Source: Palsa-504 sp963790065
GTDB taxonomy: Bacteria; Actinomycetota; Actinomycetes; Streptosporangiales; Streptosporangiaceae
DNA: 64,000 nucleotides
Reading direction: 5' to 3'
NCBI GenBank assembly: GCA_963790065.1
Contig: CAWBNK010000001.1
Coordinates: 434,001-498,000 of the forward strand
Position numbers and translations under genes: made by a program. How positions within the stretch are numbered: position 1 is the stretch's first letter; every line of letters begins with the position of its first letter. The notes beneath the pieces were generated by a model. The model searched no databases and had not been told where the DNA came from. It saw only the letters and a list, made by a program, of their open reading frames with translations. Shown here in pieces: positions 48,383 to 56,944 of the stretch.

Positions 48383-49687
48383 TCAGCTGGACCAGGCCGG
48401 CTTGGTCGCGATGATCGCCACCGATCCAGCCTGCCCGACCGGAAGGACCTGGTTGAACGCGTTACCGCCGTTCTGCCACTGGGAGACGAACGCCGCGGCC
48501 GCGTCGTTCTCACCCAGCGAGTCAAACTTCACCGGACCCTGCACGCTGGTGAGCGTGACGCCGCTGTGCAGGTAGGCAATGATCTTGGCGTTGTCGGTTC
48601 CGCCGGTCGCGGTAACCGCCTGCGCCATGACCTCGCCCACGGAGTAGGCCTCCGCGACGTCAGCGCTTACGCCCGACGCGTTGCCGCCGTATTTGGCCAC
48701 GTACGCCTGCACCATGGCCTGGCTCGCCGCATTGGGGTAGCCGGGGTACCAGCCGTTGGGCACCATCATCCCGACCGCGTTGCCCTTACCCACCGCGGAC
48801 GTGAAGGCCGAACCCTGGTCCGGACCGGCCGCCGCGATGAACAGCTTCGGCGTGTAGTGCTGCTGCTCGAACGCCGACATGAAGGCCGATACGGTCGGCA
48901 CGTCGGTGGATCCAAGCACCACGATCTGCGCGCCGGAGGCGGCCACCTGGTCGGCCGGCGCCTTGTAGTCCGCTGCCTCCTCCGGGAAGATCTTGGAGTA
49001 CACGGTCTTCACCCCGAGCTGCTGCAGCATCGACTGCGCGAGCTGGACCGGTGGAGTGGCGAACGGGTCGTCGGCCATCGGGTAGGCAGCGGTCTTCGGC
49101 CGCTGGCTGGGCGGCAGCCCCGCGATGTAGTTGACAAACGGGACCATCTCGTCCTTGATCGGCAGGCTCACGTCGAACACGTTGTGGTCGGCCACGTTGG
49201 CCGGGCTGTCGAACACGCTCGGCGCGCCGCCGGCGCCTTCGACGAACGCGTAGCCGTACCGGGCCGCGACGGACGAGGCGGGCGTGGTCAGCAGCGACGA
49301 GAACGGCCCGAAGGCCAGGTCGACATGGTCGGAGGAGAACAAGGTCTCGTAGTTGGTGACCACCTGGGTAGGCGAGCTGTTGTCGTTGAGGATCTTCAGC
49401 ACGACCTGACGGCCCAGCAGCCCGCCGTGAGCGTTCACGTAACTGGCCCACAGCTCGTAGCCGTGCTGGTAGTTGATGCCGTCCGTGGAGAAGTCCCCGG
49501 TCAGCGACAGCGACGCCCCGATGGTGATCGGGGTGCTTGAACTCGGGCTGGAGCTTGCGCTGGTACTCGGAGTGGTGCTGGTGCTGCTCGCACCACTGCT
49601 GCTGCATGCCGCCAGAGCTCCGACCGATAGCACTGCCGTTCCCAGAACGAGGGCACGTCTGGAGCGCCAGGGAGGGTGAGGTCTCAC
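48383..49687 (-). CDS. Branched-chain-type ABC substrate-binding lipoprotein (LivK family)
   Basis: 434 residues from GTG 49687 with AAGGAGG seven bases before. Signal peptide with twin-Arg-like basic start RSRRALVLG and lipobox LAAC, Ser/Thr-rich tether, then Peripla_BP_6: IGASLSLTGDFSTDGINYQHGYELW, LFSSDHVDLAFGPFSS, PADQVAASGAQIVVLGSTD. Ligands of this family range from Leu/Ile/Val to amides and aromatic acids. Second gene of the operon, after the dehydrogenase. Confidence 0.92.
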   Translation of the reverse strand: MRPHPPWRSRRALVLGTAVLSVGALAACSSSGASSTSTTPSTSASSSPSSSTPITIGASLSLTGDFSTDGINYQHGYELWASYVNAHGGLLGRQVVLKILNDNSSPTQVVTNYETLFSSDHVDLAFGPFSSLLTTPASSVAARYGYAFVEGAGGAPSVFDSPANVADHNVFDVSLPIKDEMVPFVNYIAGLPPSQRPKTAAYPMADDPFATPPVQLAQSMLQQLGVKTVYSKIFPEEAADYKAPADQVAASGAQIVVLGSTDVPTVSAFMSAFEQQHYTPKLFIAAAGPDQGSAFTSAVGKGNAVGMMVPNGWYPGYPNAASQAMVQAYVAKYGGNASGVSADVAEAYSVGEVMAQAVTATGGTDNAKIIAYLHSGVTLTSVQGPVKFDSLGENDAAAAFVSQWQNGGNAFNQVLPVGQAGSVAIIATKPAWSS

Positions 49688-49721
49688 GCCTGGTTCCTCC
49701 TTCTCGAGGTTCCGGTCATTT

Positions 49722-50687
49722 TTAGTGACCCGTTGGCTCGGTTTCATCGGTTTCGAGCCCGTCCGGAACGTCGGCATGCTCACTGACGAGGGTCAGGCCC
49801 GCTGAGTCGGCCTGCTGCTGCAGGAGCGCGGCGAAGTCGGCATCGCCGTAGCCGCGTCCTACCAGGCCCTGGATGAGCTGATGGACAGTCGCGGCCACCG
49901 GCATAGGCACCTCGTGCTCCCGCGCTGCAGCCAGGCCGAGGTCGAAATCTTTCCGCAGCAGCGTAGCCGTGAACGTGGCCTCGAAGTCCAGGTTCACGTA
50001 GGCGGGTGACTTGTAGCCGGTGAATAGCGAACCCATCACGCTCTTGTTGAGGCAGGCCAGGAACGCTTGCCTGCTGATGCCGCTCTTTTGCGCGAGCACG
50101 GTAATCTCGGCCAGGGACTGCGCGACCACGCCGAGGAACAGGTTGTGGCAGAGCTTCACCGTGCGGGCCGCCTCGCCCTCGCCGACATACGTCACGCCGT
50201 GGCCGAGCATGCTCAGGTACGGCTCGGCGATCGCGAACGCCTCCCGGGGTCCGGAGACGGCGGCCGTCATCTTCCCGGCCCGCACCACCTTGGGGTTGCC
50301 CATGACGGGTGCGGCGAGAAACGCGGTCCCCCGCTCGGCGATCTCCGCCCGCACGCGCGCGGAGGCCTCGGCCGAGACGGTGGAGCAGTCGATGAGTACC
50401 GCAGGCGCGGCTCCGTCGCCGCCCGACATCAGCCCGTGCGGGCCGAGCACCGCGGCGGTCAGGTCATCGGACGTGCCGACGGTGACGAACACGATGTCCC
50501 TGGCGGCCAGCTCGGCCGCAGATCCGGCCGGCTTAGCCCCGAGCCTGACCAGCGGATCGGCTTTGGCTGCGGAGCGATTGTAGACAGCGAGATCGCAGCC
50601 GGCCGCCAGCAGGCGACGGGCCATCTCGACGCCCATGCGCCCGGTGCCCAGCCAGCCGAGCCGACGCGCATTCTCATGTCCGACCAT
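49722..50687 (-). CDS. Beta-hydroxyacid dehydrogenase (HIBADH/6PGDH-like)
   Basis: 321 residues from ATG 50687. NAD-binding LGWLGTGRMGVEMARRLLAAG (about 9-29), substrate loop DCSTVSAEASARVRAE, APVMGNPKVVRAGKMTAAVSG and catalytic Lys in KLCHNLFLG. The family oxidises 3-hydroxyisobutyrate, tartronate semialdehyde or related acids. Being first gene of the Liv-type import operon, it probably acts on the imported compound or its product. Confidence 0.9.
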   Translation of the reverse strand: MVGHENARRLGWLGTGRMGVEMARRLLAAGCDLAVYNRSAAKADPLVRLGAKPAGSAAELAARDIVFVTVGTSDDLTAAVLGPHGLMSGGDGAAPAVLIDCSTVSAEASARVRAEIAERGTAFLAAPVMGNPKVVRAGKMTAAVSGPREAFAIAEPYLSMLGHGVTYVGEGEAARTVKLCHNLFLGVVAQSLAEITVLAQKSGISRQAFLACLNKSVMGSLFTGYKSPAYVNLDFEATFTATLLRKDFDLGLAAAREHEVPMPVAATVHQLIQGLVGRGYGDADFAALLQQQADSAGLTLVSEHADVPDGLETDETEPTGH

Positions 50688-50723
50688 GCCGCCAGACCCT
50701 CCCGCCCTGGTCACAATCGTTTG

Positions 50724-50759
50724 CACACGACACTGGCCTGGCGCCGTGTCGTTTGTCAA
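50724..50759 (-). promoter_or_regulatory. Promoter and inverted repeat of the dehydrogenase-liv operon
   Basis: CACACGACAC (50724-50733) and GTGTCGTTTG (50746-50755) form a 10-bp inverted repeat (one mismatch, 12-bp centre). It overlaps a minus-strand -35 TTGACA (50754-50759) and a weak -10 CAGTGT (50730-50735) at 18 bp. A LacI-type repressor gene lies just upstream. Confidence 0.6.
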
Positions 50760-50798
50760 TGGCGGATGTCCAACCTGTTATCAAAGCCGTACCAAATG

Positions 50799-50813
50799 GT
50801 TTTCCCGGAAAAC
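50799..50813. promoter_or_regulatory. Perfect 15-bp palindrome
   Basis: GTTTTCC-C-GGAAAAC, 7-bp arms, about 40 bp upstream of the operon -35 in the 312-bp gap 50688-50999. The rest of this gap shows no coding frame. Position fits an activator or second repressor site. Confidence 0.6.
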
Positions 50814-50999
50814 GGGACAGCCCGGGTACCGATTTCCCAACCCGGTCGGCTCCTGCTCCAAGCATCCTGCAACACTCGGCCCTGTGTCACCTCAGATCAC
50901 ACAGGCGAATTTAATCTCCAGTACCACTCTGGACTCACAGAGAACTCAGCTACGACCAGCAATCGATTGCGGCGTGGCTAGGCGAGGTGGATGGCCGGG

Positions 51000-52121
51000 T
51001 CAGCTCGGGGGCACCCGGCGGCTCCGGCGCGCCGGGGTCCGGCGCAGCGGCACGGGTGTGACGCCGCCCCCGGCCGCTTCCGCCTGCTGGGGCAGCGCGG
51101 CCGAGGGCTCCGCGGTTGACCCCCGGACCACGAGCTCGGGCGCCAGATAGAGGATCTTCACCGGCGCCTCGCGCTGGCCGATCCGCTCGAGCAGCAGCTG
51201 CGCCGCCTCGGTGCCCAGCTGGTAGTGCGGGAAGCGGACGGTGGTGAGCGGCGGCCTGAGCCGGTCGATGAACGGCATGTCATTGAAGCCGATGACCGAG
51301 ATATCGTCCGGGCACTGCAGGCCGGCCTCGTCCAGCGCCGCGTAGCAGCCGACGGCCAGCATGTCGTTGGCGGCGGCCACCGCGGTGAAACGGCCCGCGC
51401 GAGCCAGCAGCTCGCGTCCGCACCGCAGTCCTTCCTCGACCGTGTACCGGCTGGCGTACCCGATCAGGTCCTCGCTGACCTCAAGCCGTGCAGACGCCAT
51501 GCCGTCGCGGAATCCGCGCAGCCGGCTGACGCCGGTGGATGCCTCCTGCGGCCCGGCGATGTGCGCGATGCGGGCGTGGCCGAGCTTGGCCAGGTGGGCG
51601 ACGGCCATCCGGGCGCCCTGCTCGTTGTCGACCGAGACCGAGGGGAAGCTGTAGTCCTGCGAGAGCCGGTTCATCAGCACCACGGGCACATCGGCCGCCG
51701 CCGCCTCGGCCAGCAGCTGGTCGTGCAAGGTGGCGCTGGCCAGGACGAAGCCGTCCACGTGGCGCGCTCGCATCTGCTCGAACAGCAGCCGCTCCCGGCT
51801 GGCGTCGGCGTCGGTATTGCCGAGCAGCGCCACGTAACCGGCGGCGGCCAGCTTGTCTTCGAGGCCGCGCACGATCGGCGGGAACAACGGGTTGTTCAGG
51901 TCGGGGATCAGCACTCCGACCGTGTGCGAGCGACGGGTCCGCAGGCTGCGGGCCACCGGGTTGGGCCGGTAGCCCAGCTTGGCCGCGGCGGCCGTGACCC
52001 GGCGGGCGGTGTCCTCGCTGACCAGGATCCGTGTCTCCGGATTGAGCGCGCGCGAGGCGGTCGCGGGGTGGACGCGGGCTGCGTTGGCCACGTCCCGCAG
52101 GGTGGCTGGCCGGTCAGGCAT
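51000..52121 (-). CDS. LacI-family transcriptional regulator
   Basis: 373 residues. HTH at 7-27 (TLRDVANAARVHPATASRAL), hinge YRPNPVARSLRTRRS, then periplasmic-binding-like effector domain: VGVLIPDLNNPLFPPIVRGLE, VDNEQGARMAVAHLAKLGHARIAHI split over the core, GFNDMPFIDRLRPPLTTV. Basic Arg/Pro-rich C-terminal tail. Same strand and upstream of the dehydrogenase-liv operon, whose promoter palindromes are likely targets. Effector unknown. Confidence 0.93.
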   Translation of the reverse strand: MPDRPATLRDVANAARVHPATASRALNPETRILVSEDTARRVTAAAAKLGYRPNPVARSLRTRRSHTVGVLIPDLNNPLFPPIVRGLEDKLAAAGYVALLGNTDADASRERLLFEQMRARHVDGFVLASATLHDQLLAEAAAADVPVVLMNRLSQDYSFPSVSVDNEQGARMAVAHLAKLGHARIAHIAGPQEASTGVSRLRGFRDGMASARLEVSEDLIGYASRYTVEEGLRCGRELLARAGRFTAVAAANDMLAVGCYAALDEAGLQCPDDISVIGFNDMPFIDRLRPPLTTVRFPHYQLGTEAAQLLLERIGQREAPVKILYLAPELVVRGSTAEPSAALPQQAEAAGGGVTPVPLRRTPARRSRRVPPS

Positions 52122-52240
52122 GACTCATCTCGCTCGCTCCCCCACCAGACGCGCCGGGTTCTCGGCCGCACGTCATCCCAGTTCGACCGCACTAACACTA
52201 TCGCTGCGATCGGTTGTATAGCACTATCCCCGCAGGGTTG

Positions 52241-52648
52241 CTATTCGCCGGCGGCCGACGGAGCCAGCATCACGGCGGGCAGCGTGCGCGCGAGCACGCC
52301 ACGATGGGTGGGTACCGCCTCGGCGTGGCGCTCCTCGCCTGCCTCGGTCAGCACCACGTAGATGCCCCGCCGGTCTCCCTCGCAGCTGGACCGCTCGACC
52401 AGGCCGTGCCGGGCCAGCCGGTCAACCAGGCGGGATAGCGCGCTCTGGCTCAGGTGCACGGCCTCGGCCAGGTCCTGGGCCCGGAACTTGCGTCCCTCGC
52501 TCTCGGCGAGCCGCTCGAGCACCTCGAAGTCGCTTACGCCCAGCCCGTGGCGCTCCCCTAGCTCCCGCTCCAGCGCCGCGCAGGCCTCGGCGTGACAGGC
52601 TGCCATCTCCCGCCACGCGGTCACCACGCTGTCCTGAGTCGCGCTCAC
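52241..52648 (-). CDS. MarR-family regulator of the adjacent MFS exporter
   Basis: 135 residues from GTG 52648. Winged HTH: GLGVSDFEVLERLAESE, QDLAEAVHLSQSALSRLVDRL, VERSSCEGDRRGIYVVLTEAG. Promoter TTGCAA-N17-TATGCT ends six bases before the GTG, so the message is leaderless. Divergent from the efflux gene with two direct repeats covering both promoters, the standard arrangement for drug-responsive autorepression. Confidence 0.92.
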   Translation of the reverse strand: MSATQDSVVTAWREMAACHAEACAALERELGERHGLGVSDFEVLERLAESEGRKFRAQDLAEAVHLSQSALSRLVDRLARHGLVERSSCEGDRRGIYVVLTEAGEERHAEAVPTHRGVLARTLPAVMLAPSAAGE

Positions 52649-52654
52649 GGGCGA

Positions 52655-52728
52655 AGCATAGCGCCCGGATTCGATTCTTGCAAGTACATTAATTGTGTTT
52701 GCATCTAGTGCTTGCACATACATATAGT
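52655..52728. promoter_or_regulatory. Divergent marR/MFS promoters with CTTGCA direct repeats
   Basis: Repeat 1 CTTGCAAGTACATTA (52677-52691) overlaps the marR -35 (52678-52683); repeat 2 CTTGCACATACATAT (52711-52725) overlaps the MFS -10 TATAGT (52723-52728). MFS -35 TTGCAT is at 52699-52704. The repeats start 34 bp apart; CTTGCAAG is itself palindromic. Confidence 0.75.
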
Positions 52729-52735
52729 TTCAGCC

Positions 52736-54250
52736 ATGACTTCATCCGGTGCACTCCAACCCGAGGCCCGCTGGACGCCGCAGCTCTGGGGAATCCTGTT
52801 CGTGCTCGGCGGCGCGCTGTGCCTTGATGCCCTCGATGTGTCGATGGTCGGCGTCGCGCTCCCCTCGATCCGGACCGCCCTCGGGCTGAGCACGTCGTCA
52901 TTGCAATGGATCGTCAGCGGTTACGTGCTCGGTTACGGCGGACTGCTCCTGCTCGGCGGCCGGGCCGCCGACCTACTGGGCCGCCGGCGGGTCTTCATCG
53001 TGGCCCTGGGCGTGTTCGCTCTGGTCTCCGTGCTCGGCGGCCTGGTGAGCAGCCCGGGCCTGCTGATCGCGGCGCGGTTCGTCAAGGGCATGGCGGCCGC
53101 GTTCACCGCCCCGGCCAGCATGTCGCTGCTCACCACCACCTTCCCCGAGGGCCCGATGCGGAACCGGGCGTTCAGCATCTACACCGTCTTCGGGGCCAGC
53201 GGTTTCTCGCTGGGGCTGGTCCTGTCCGGCGTTCTCACCGAGATCAGCTGGCGGTGGACGCTGCTGGTACCCGCGCCGATCGCAGCCGTGGTGCTGGCCG
53301 CCGCGCTCTGGCTCATCCCCCGCGGCGGCGAACGCTCGAGCCGCGCCGGGCGCAGGTTCGACGTACCCGGCGCCCTGGCGGTTACCTCTGCGATGCTGCT
53401 GCTGGTCTACACGGTGGTATCGGCCCAGCAGGCGGGCTGGGGATCGGCCAGGACGGTGGGCTCGTTCGCCGCGGTCGCCGCGCTGTTCGGGGTGTTCGTG
53501 GCGATCGAGCGGCGCAGCCGCGATCCGCTGGTGCCGTTCGGCATCTTCGCTTCGGCGGGGCTGCGGCGCGCGAACATCGGAGCCGTGACGCTGTTCGGCA
53601 CGTATATCTCATTCCAGTTCCTGGTGACGCAGTACCTGCAAACGCTGTCCGGCTGGTCGGCCATGTCGACCGCGCTGGCCTTCCTCCCGGCGGGGTTGAT
53701 GGTGGTCGTCCTGTCCGTCCGGATGGGATCGCTGCTGGGCCGGTTCGGCCCGGCCCCGCTGACCGGGCTCGCCTTCAGTTGCCTGGTCGTCGCCTACGCG
53801 GTGTTCCTGCGGGCCGGCGTCAGGCCGGACTACCCGGCGGTGCTGCTGCCGGCCACGCTGCTGATCGGGCTGGCGTTCGGGCTGGGTTTCTCCTCGCTCA
53901 CCGTGGCGGCCACGGCCGGCGTCCCGGACGCCGAGCAGGGCCTGGCCGCTAGCCTGTTCCAGACCTCGTTCCAGGTCGGCGGGGCGGTAGTGCTGGCCAT
54001 CGTCACTGCCGTGGTGGACGCAGGCGGCGCGGGGCGGCTCGTGTCCGCCCCGGCTACCCTGGCCGCCTACCGTCCAGCGCTCGGCTTGATCACCGGCGTC
54101 GCGGCGATCGGCATGCTGGTTGCACTAAGCGGGCTGCGCCGCGGCCGGGATGGGGAGGCCGCGTCAGCGGCCGAGCTTGTCCCGGTCAGCCTGGTCGCTG
54201 AGGAGCAGCCCGTCTCCGAGGACCAGGCTCCCGCGCACCTGCGGCGCTGA
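52736..54250 (+). CDS. MFS drug exporter, DHA2 (EmrB/QacA) family
   Basis: 504 residues, 14 predicted helices. Proton-coupled efflux of hydrophobic compounds. Motif C-like and motif A visible: LDALDVSMVGVALPSI (motif D1), LGGRAADLLGRRRVF (motif A), GSLLGRFGPAPLTG in the second half. Pro/Glu-rich C-terminal tail. ATG 52736 lies seven bases after a TATAGT -10, so translation is probably leaderless. Repressed by the divergent MarR protein (inferred). Confidence 0.93.
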   Translation: MTSSGALQPEARWTPQLWGILFVLGGALCLDALDVSMVGVALPSIRTALGLSTSSLQWIVSGYVLGYGGLLLLGGRAADLLGRRRVFIVALGVFALVSVLGGLVSSPGLLIAARFVKGMAAAFTAPASMSLLTTTFPEGPMRNRAFSIYTVFGASGFSLGLVLSGVLTEISWRWTLLVPAPIAAVVLAAALWLIPRGGERSSRAGRRFDVPGALAVTSAMLLLVYTVVSAQQAGWGSARTVGSFAAVAALFGVFVAIERRSRDPLVPFGIFASAGLRRANIGAVTLFGTYISFQFLVTQYLQTLSGWSAMSTALAFLPAGLMVVVLSVRMGSLLGRFGPAPLTGLAFSCLVVAYAVFLRAGVRPDYPAVLLPATLLIGLAFGLGFSSLTVAATAGVPDAEQGLAASLFQTSFQVGGAVVLAIVTAVVDAGGAGRLVSAPATLAAYRPALGLITGVAAIGMLVALSGLRRGRDGEAASAAELVPVSLVAEEQPVSEDQAPAHLRR

Positions 54251-54612
54251 GCACTGGCTCGCGAGGACTTCGCCCCGACGACCCCCTGGTGAGGGTGCTA
54301 GGCACTGGTTTTCGTCTCCGGGGAACAGAACATTACCTCGGGATAGCGTGGTGACGGCTGGTCCAGCAAGGCTTGTGGCTTGCTCCGCAGGTGCTGGTCG
54401 AAGAAGGTACCGCCGGGCCTGGCCCCGTCGGCTCAGGCAGGTACGGTGTGCCCCGGCGCGACCGGCGCGACACCGCCGTCTGCCGAAGCTCCCATGCTGC
54501 CCATCATCACCGACTCGCCTCGGCCCCGCCATTCGGAGGCCCTGACCGGGGCTGAAGGTCGCCAGCTCCTGGGTGCTTGAAGTTGTCGTTCAGGCTGATC
54601 AGCGGTAGCGGT
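54251..54612. other. 362-bp stretch without recognisable gene
   Basis: Frames here read as low-complexity Arg/Pro/Ser on both strands and match nothing I know. No clear hairpin, repeat or promoter stands out. It separates two convergent transcription units (MFS and the small gene at 54613), so terminators are expected but not evident. Confidence 0.5.
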
Positions 54613-54876
54613 TCAGGCCGAGCGGTAGGCCGAGATGATGATCACCAGAGACGATCCGCGCTTGTCGCGGCGGGTCCGGCGGCTGCTGCCGGCGGTATCG
54701 GGAATTCCGGCAGGCGACAGGACGGTACGCGACCAGCTCACGTGCCAGTGCGGCAGGCGGCGGCTCAGCAAGCTCGGCTTCGCGGAAGCGGTGAGCTCTT
54801 GGCTGTGGTGGTCCGCCGCGTGCATGAGCTCCTGGTGGCGCTGGTCGGCCAGGGTCTTTGCGATCTGCGGGTGCAT
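54613..54876 (-). CDS. Small hypothetical protein under PadR-like operator control
   Basis: 87 residues. The N-terminal half (MHPQIAKTLADQRHQELMHAAD) is a helix of the kind seen in short actinobacterial proteins of unknown function; the C-terminal half is basic (SSRRTRRDKRGS) then hydrophobic (LVIIISAY). GAGGAG eight bases before the ATG and a strong -35/-10 pair upstream make it likely to be real. No family assigned; a membrane-associated C-terminus is possible. Confidence 0.6.
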   Translation of the reverse strand: MHPQIAKTLADQRHQELMHAADHHSQELTASAKPSLLSRRLPHWHVSWSRTVLSPAGIPDTAGSSRRTRRDKRGSSLVIIISAYRSA

Positions 54877-54929
54877 GATGGCGGCTCCTCGTATTACGAG
54901 ACTGAGATTTTTTCCTGCTTCTGATATGC

Positions 54930-54973
54930 ACGATATATCTCGAGTTACGTCCTGTCAAGATATATCTCGAGTT
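54930..54973 (-). promoter_or_regulatory. Strong promoter flanked by a perfect 15-bp direct repeat
   Basis: Minus strand: -35 TTGACA (54953-54958), 17 bp, -10 TATCGT (54930-54935). GATATATCTCGAGTT occurs twice, identical, at 54932-54946 and 54959-54973, start-to-start 27 bp, bracketing the -35. The AT-rich GATATATC plus CTCGAG composition resembles PadR-family operators (from memory). Confidence 0.82.
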
Positions 54974-55074
54974 GGGAACAAGACTCTGACCGGGGACGTT
55001 TCCGCTGGCAGAGGTACGTGCTAGCAGTACTCGGACCGGCTCGTGCGGATGGGCCAGGCCGGCCGTCAGCGGTC

Positions 55075-55794
55075 CTAGGTCGCCTCGCCGTCCTCTTCCA
55101 CGGCGTCCTCCTCGTCGGGCTCGGGCAGCGGCGGGAGATCCAGCACCGGGTACCCGAGAAGGGCGAATTCGATCGGCACGGCGTCCGCGGGACGGCGTCG
55201 CGGGTCCTTGCGGTCGGCGAAGCGGTGCTGCAGTCCGACCAGCCGGTCATAGGTCTGCCGGAGTTCGGTGAACACCTCATCGGCCTCGTCCGGCGTCAGG
55301 TACAACCTGCTCGTCGAGGCGCCCAGCGTGTCCTCGAGGACCTTGGGCCAGCGGGCGATCGCGGTCAGGCTGCGCCGGGCCCGGGCCAGCGTCGCGTCCA
55401 GCCACACCTGGTCGAGCGCTTCCGTGGCGGCCTGGGTCTCGTCTGACCGCGCCCGCCAGCTCATGCCGTTGTAGGTCTGGCGCCACGGGCGTTCCCGCCC
55501 CCGGCCGCCGCCTGCCTCCTCCACGAAACCGTATTTCGCCAGCGTCCGCAGGTGGAAGGCGCAGTTCGCCGGGGACTCCCCCAGCATCTCGCTGGCCTGG
55601 GTCGCGGTGAGCGTCCCGGCCTGGCCGAGAGCATCCAGCAGCGCCCAGCGCACCGGATGAGCCAGCGCCCTGATGGCCTTCGGGTCGGTCAGCTCGAGTC
55701 GGCCGCGCTCGCCCCGGGCGTCTTCGGCGCTCTCGGTGCCCATGGCGTCTTCGGTGTCTTCGGCCGGCTCCGGCGGAACTTGTTCGGAACTCAT
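55075..55794 (-). CDS. ArsR-like winged-helix regulator (HTH_20)
   Basis: 239 residues from ATG 55794. Acidic N-terminal tail (EQVPPEPAEDTEDAMG), HTH about 36-100 (DPKAIRALAHPVRWALLDAL, ATQASEMLGESPANCAFHLRTL), long helical C-terminal domain with an acidic end. No metal-binding Cys motif, so a ligand- or protein-responsive form. -10 TAGTGT eight bases before the ATG with the palindrome GTTTCGAAAC over the start suggests leaderless, autoregulated expression. Confidence 0.88.
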   Translation of the reverse strand: MSSEQVPPEPAEDTEDAMGTESAEDARGERGRLELTDPKAIRALAHPVRWALLDALGQAGTLTATQASEMLGESPANCAFHLRTLAKYGFVEEAGGGRGRERPWRQTYNGMSWRARSDETQAATEALDQVWLDATLARARRSLTAIARWPKVLEDTLGASTSRLYLTPDEADEVFTELRQTYDRLVGLQHRFADRKDPRRRPADAVPIEFALLGYPVLDLPPLPEPDEEDAVEEDGEAT

Positions 55795-55855
55795 GTTTCG
55801 AAACACTATCCTCGAAAGAGTTGTTTTGACAAGTCGATCGGAAGACTCCTTCCGA
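55795..55855 (-). promoter_or_regulatory. arsR-like promoter and two palindromes
   Basis: -35 TTGTCA (55827-55832), 18 bp, -10 TAGTGT (55803-55808) on the minus strand. GTTTCGAAAC (55795-55804) is a perfect 10-bp palindrome. TCGGAAG-ACTC-CTTCCGA (55838-55855) is a perfect 7-bp-arm inverted repeat just upstream of the -35. Confidence 0.75.
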
Positions 55856-55984
55856 CAAGTTCGGCGCCGCCGGTCGCCCGCCATCGGCAGGGCCGGAAGG
55901 TCCCCCGATCAGCGAGATAGGCACCGGGCCTAGAACCCGCAGCGCCAGGCTCAGCGTCGCGGCCCTGGTCGCTAAGCCCGGCGC

Positions 55985-56022
55985 TGGAACATTGCGCCGG
56001 CAGTAGCCGGCCCGATGTTCCA
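55985..56022. terminator. Two-tier hairpin downstream of the thi operon
   Basis: TGGAACAT (55985-55992) pairs with ATGTTCCA (56015-56022), enclosing GCCGGC-AGTA-GCCGGC (55996-56011). It lies 83 bp past the thiD stop and upstream of the arsR-like promoter; a likely terminator for thiOSGD. Confidence 0.75.
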
Positions 56023-56104
56023 TCGTGCCGGCCGCCGGGCGCTGCGATGGGCGGATTGACAGTTGCTGCGCACGAGGGAACCGCCGCCCACCAGCGAACT
56101 CGGT

Positions 56105-56944
56105 TCAGGAGACGGGCGGGAGGTCGTGCAGGGCGTGGACCGGGCCTTCGCCCTGGCCCAGCCCGGACAGGCCGTGGGCCACGGCGTCGCCGGCCACTGC
56201 GGCGGCCTGCTGGGCCGCCTCGGCGAGGGACAGCCCGGCGGCCAGTCCGGCGGCGAGCGCCGCGGAATGGGTGCACCCGGCGCCGTGGGTGGCGGCGATG
56301 CGGCAGCGCGCCACCGGGATGGCCAGGTGGCGGGAGCCGTCGAACAGGTGGTCAACCGGCTGCTCGCCGTGGCCCCCGGTGACCAGGGCGGCGCGGGCGC
56401 CCATCTCGACCAGGGCTTCGGCGAGCTTGGCCCGGTCCTCGGTGGCGATCTCGGTGAGCGCCTGAGCTTCGGGCAGATTGGGGGTCACCACGGTGGCCAG
56501 CGGGAAGAGCCGCGCGACCAGGGTGCCGACCGCGTCGGGCAGCAGCAGCCGGCTGCCGGAACTGGCCACCATGACCGGGTCCACCACCAGCGGCAGGTCC
56601 CGTGGCGCCAGCGCGTCGGCGACCGCCTCGATCAGCGGCTTGGAGAACAGCATGCCGGTCTTGGCCGCGTCCGCGCCGATGTCGTCCAGGACGGCGTCGA
56701 TCTGCGCCCGAACGAACGCGGGCGGGAGCTCATGGATGGCGGTCACGCCCGCGGTGTTCTGCGCGGTCAGCGCGACGATGGCGGACATGCCGTGCGCACC
56801 GCAGCGGGCGAACGCCTTGAGGTCCGCCTGAATGCCGGCCCCGCCGCCCGAGTCCGACGAAGCGATGGTCAGGACGCGGGGTATGTCCGTCCTCGTCGGG
56901 AGGGTCTGGGGGGGTCGTCCCCCCAGGGTGACACTGGCGCTCAT
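56105..56944 (-). CDS. thiD: Hydroxymethylpyrimidine (phosphate) kinase
   Basis: 279 residues from ATG 56944 (ATGA overlap with thiG). Phosphorylates HMP and HMP-P to HMP-PP for thiamine synthesis. Ribokinase-like: IASSDSGGGAGIQADLKAF (substrate block), DPVMVASSGSRLL, and catalytic THGAGCTHSAALAAGLA. A C-terminal heme/TenA fusion is absent. The first 20 residues are a G/C-run-encoded variable leader. Last gene of the TPP-controlled operon. Confidence 0.94.
   Translation of the reverse strand: MSASVTLGGRPPQTLPTRTDIPRVLTIASSDSGGGAGIQADLKAFARCGAHGMSAIVALTAQNTAGVTAIHELPPAFVRAQIDAVLDDIGADAAKTGMLFSKPLIEAVADALAPRDLPLVVDPVMVASSGSRLLLPDAVGTLVARLFPLATVVTPNLPEAQALTEIATEDRAKLAEALVEMGARAALVTGGHGEQPVDHLFDGSRHLAIPVARCRIAATHGAGCTHSAALAAGLAAGLSLAEAAQQAAAVAGDAVAHGLSGLGQGEGPVHALHDLPPVS

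Noticed and set aside
54577..55024. Plus-strand open frames opposite the 54613-54876 gene
   Set aside because: No ribosome site or family resemblance; the minus strand has promoter, Shine-Dalgarno and a family-like N-terminus.
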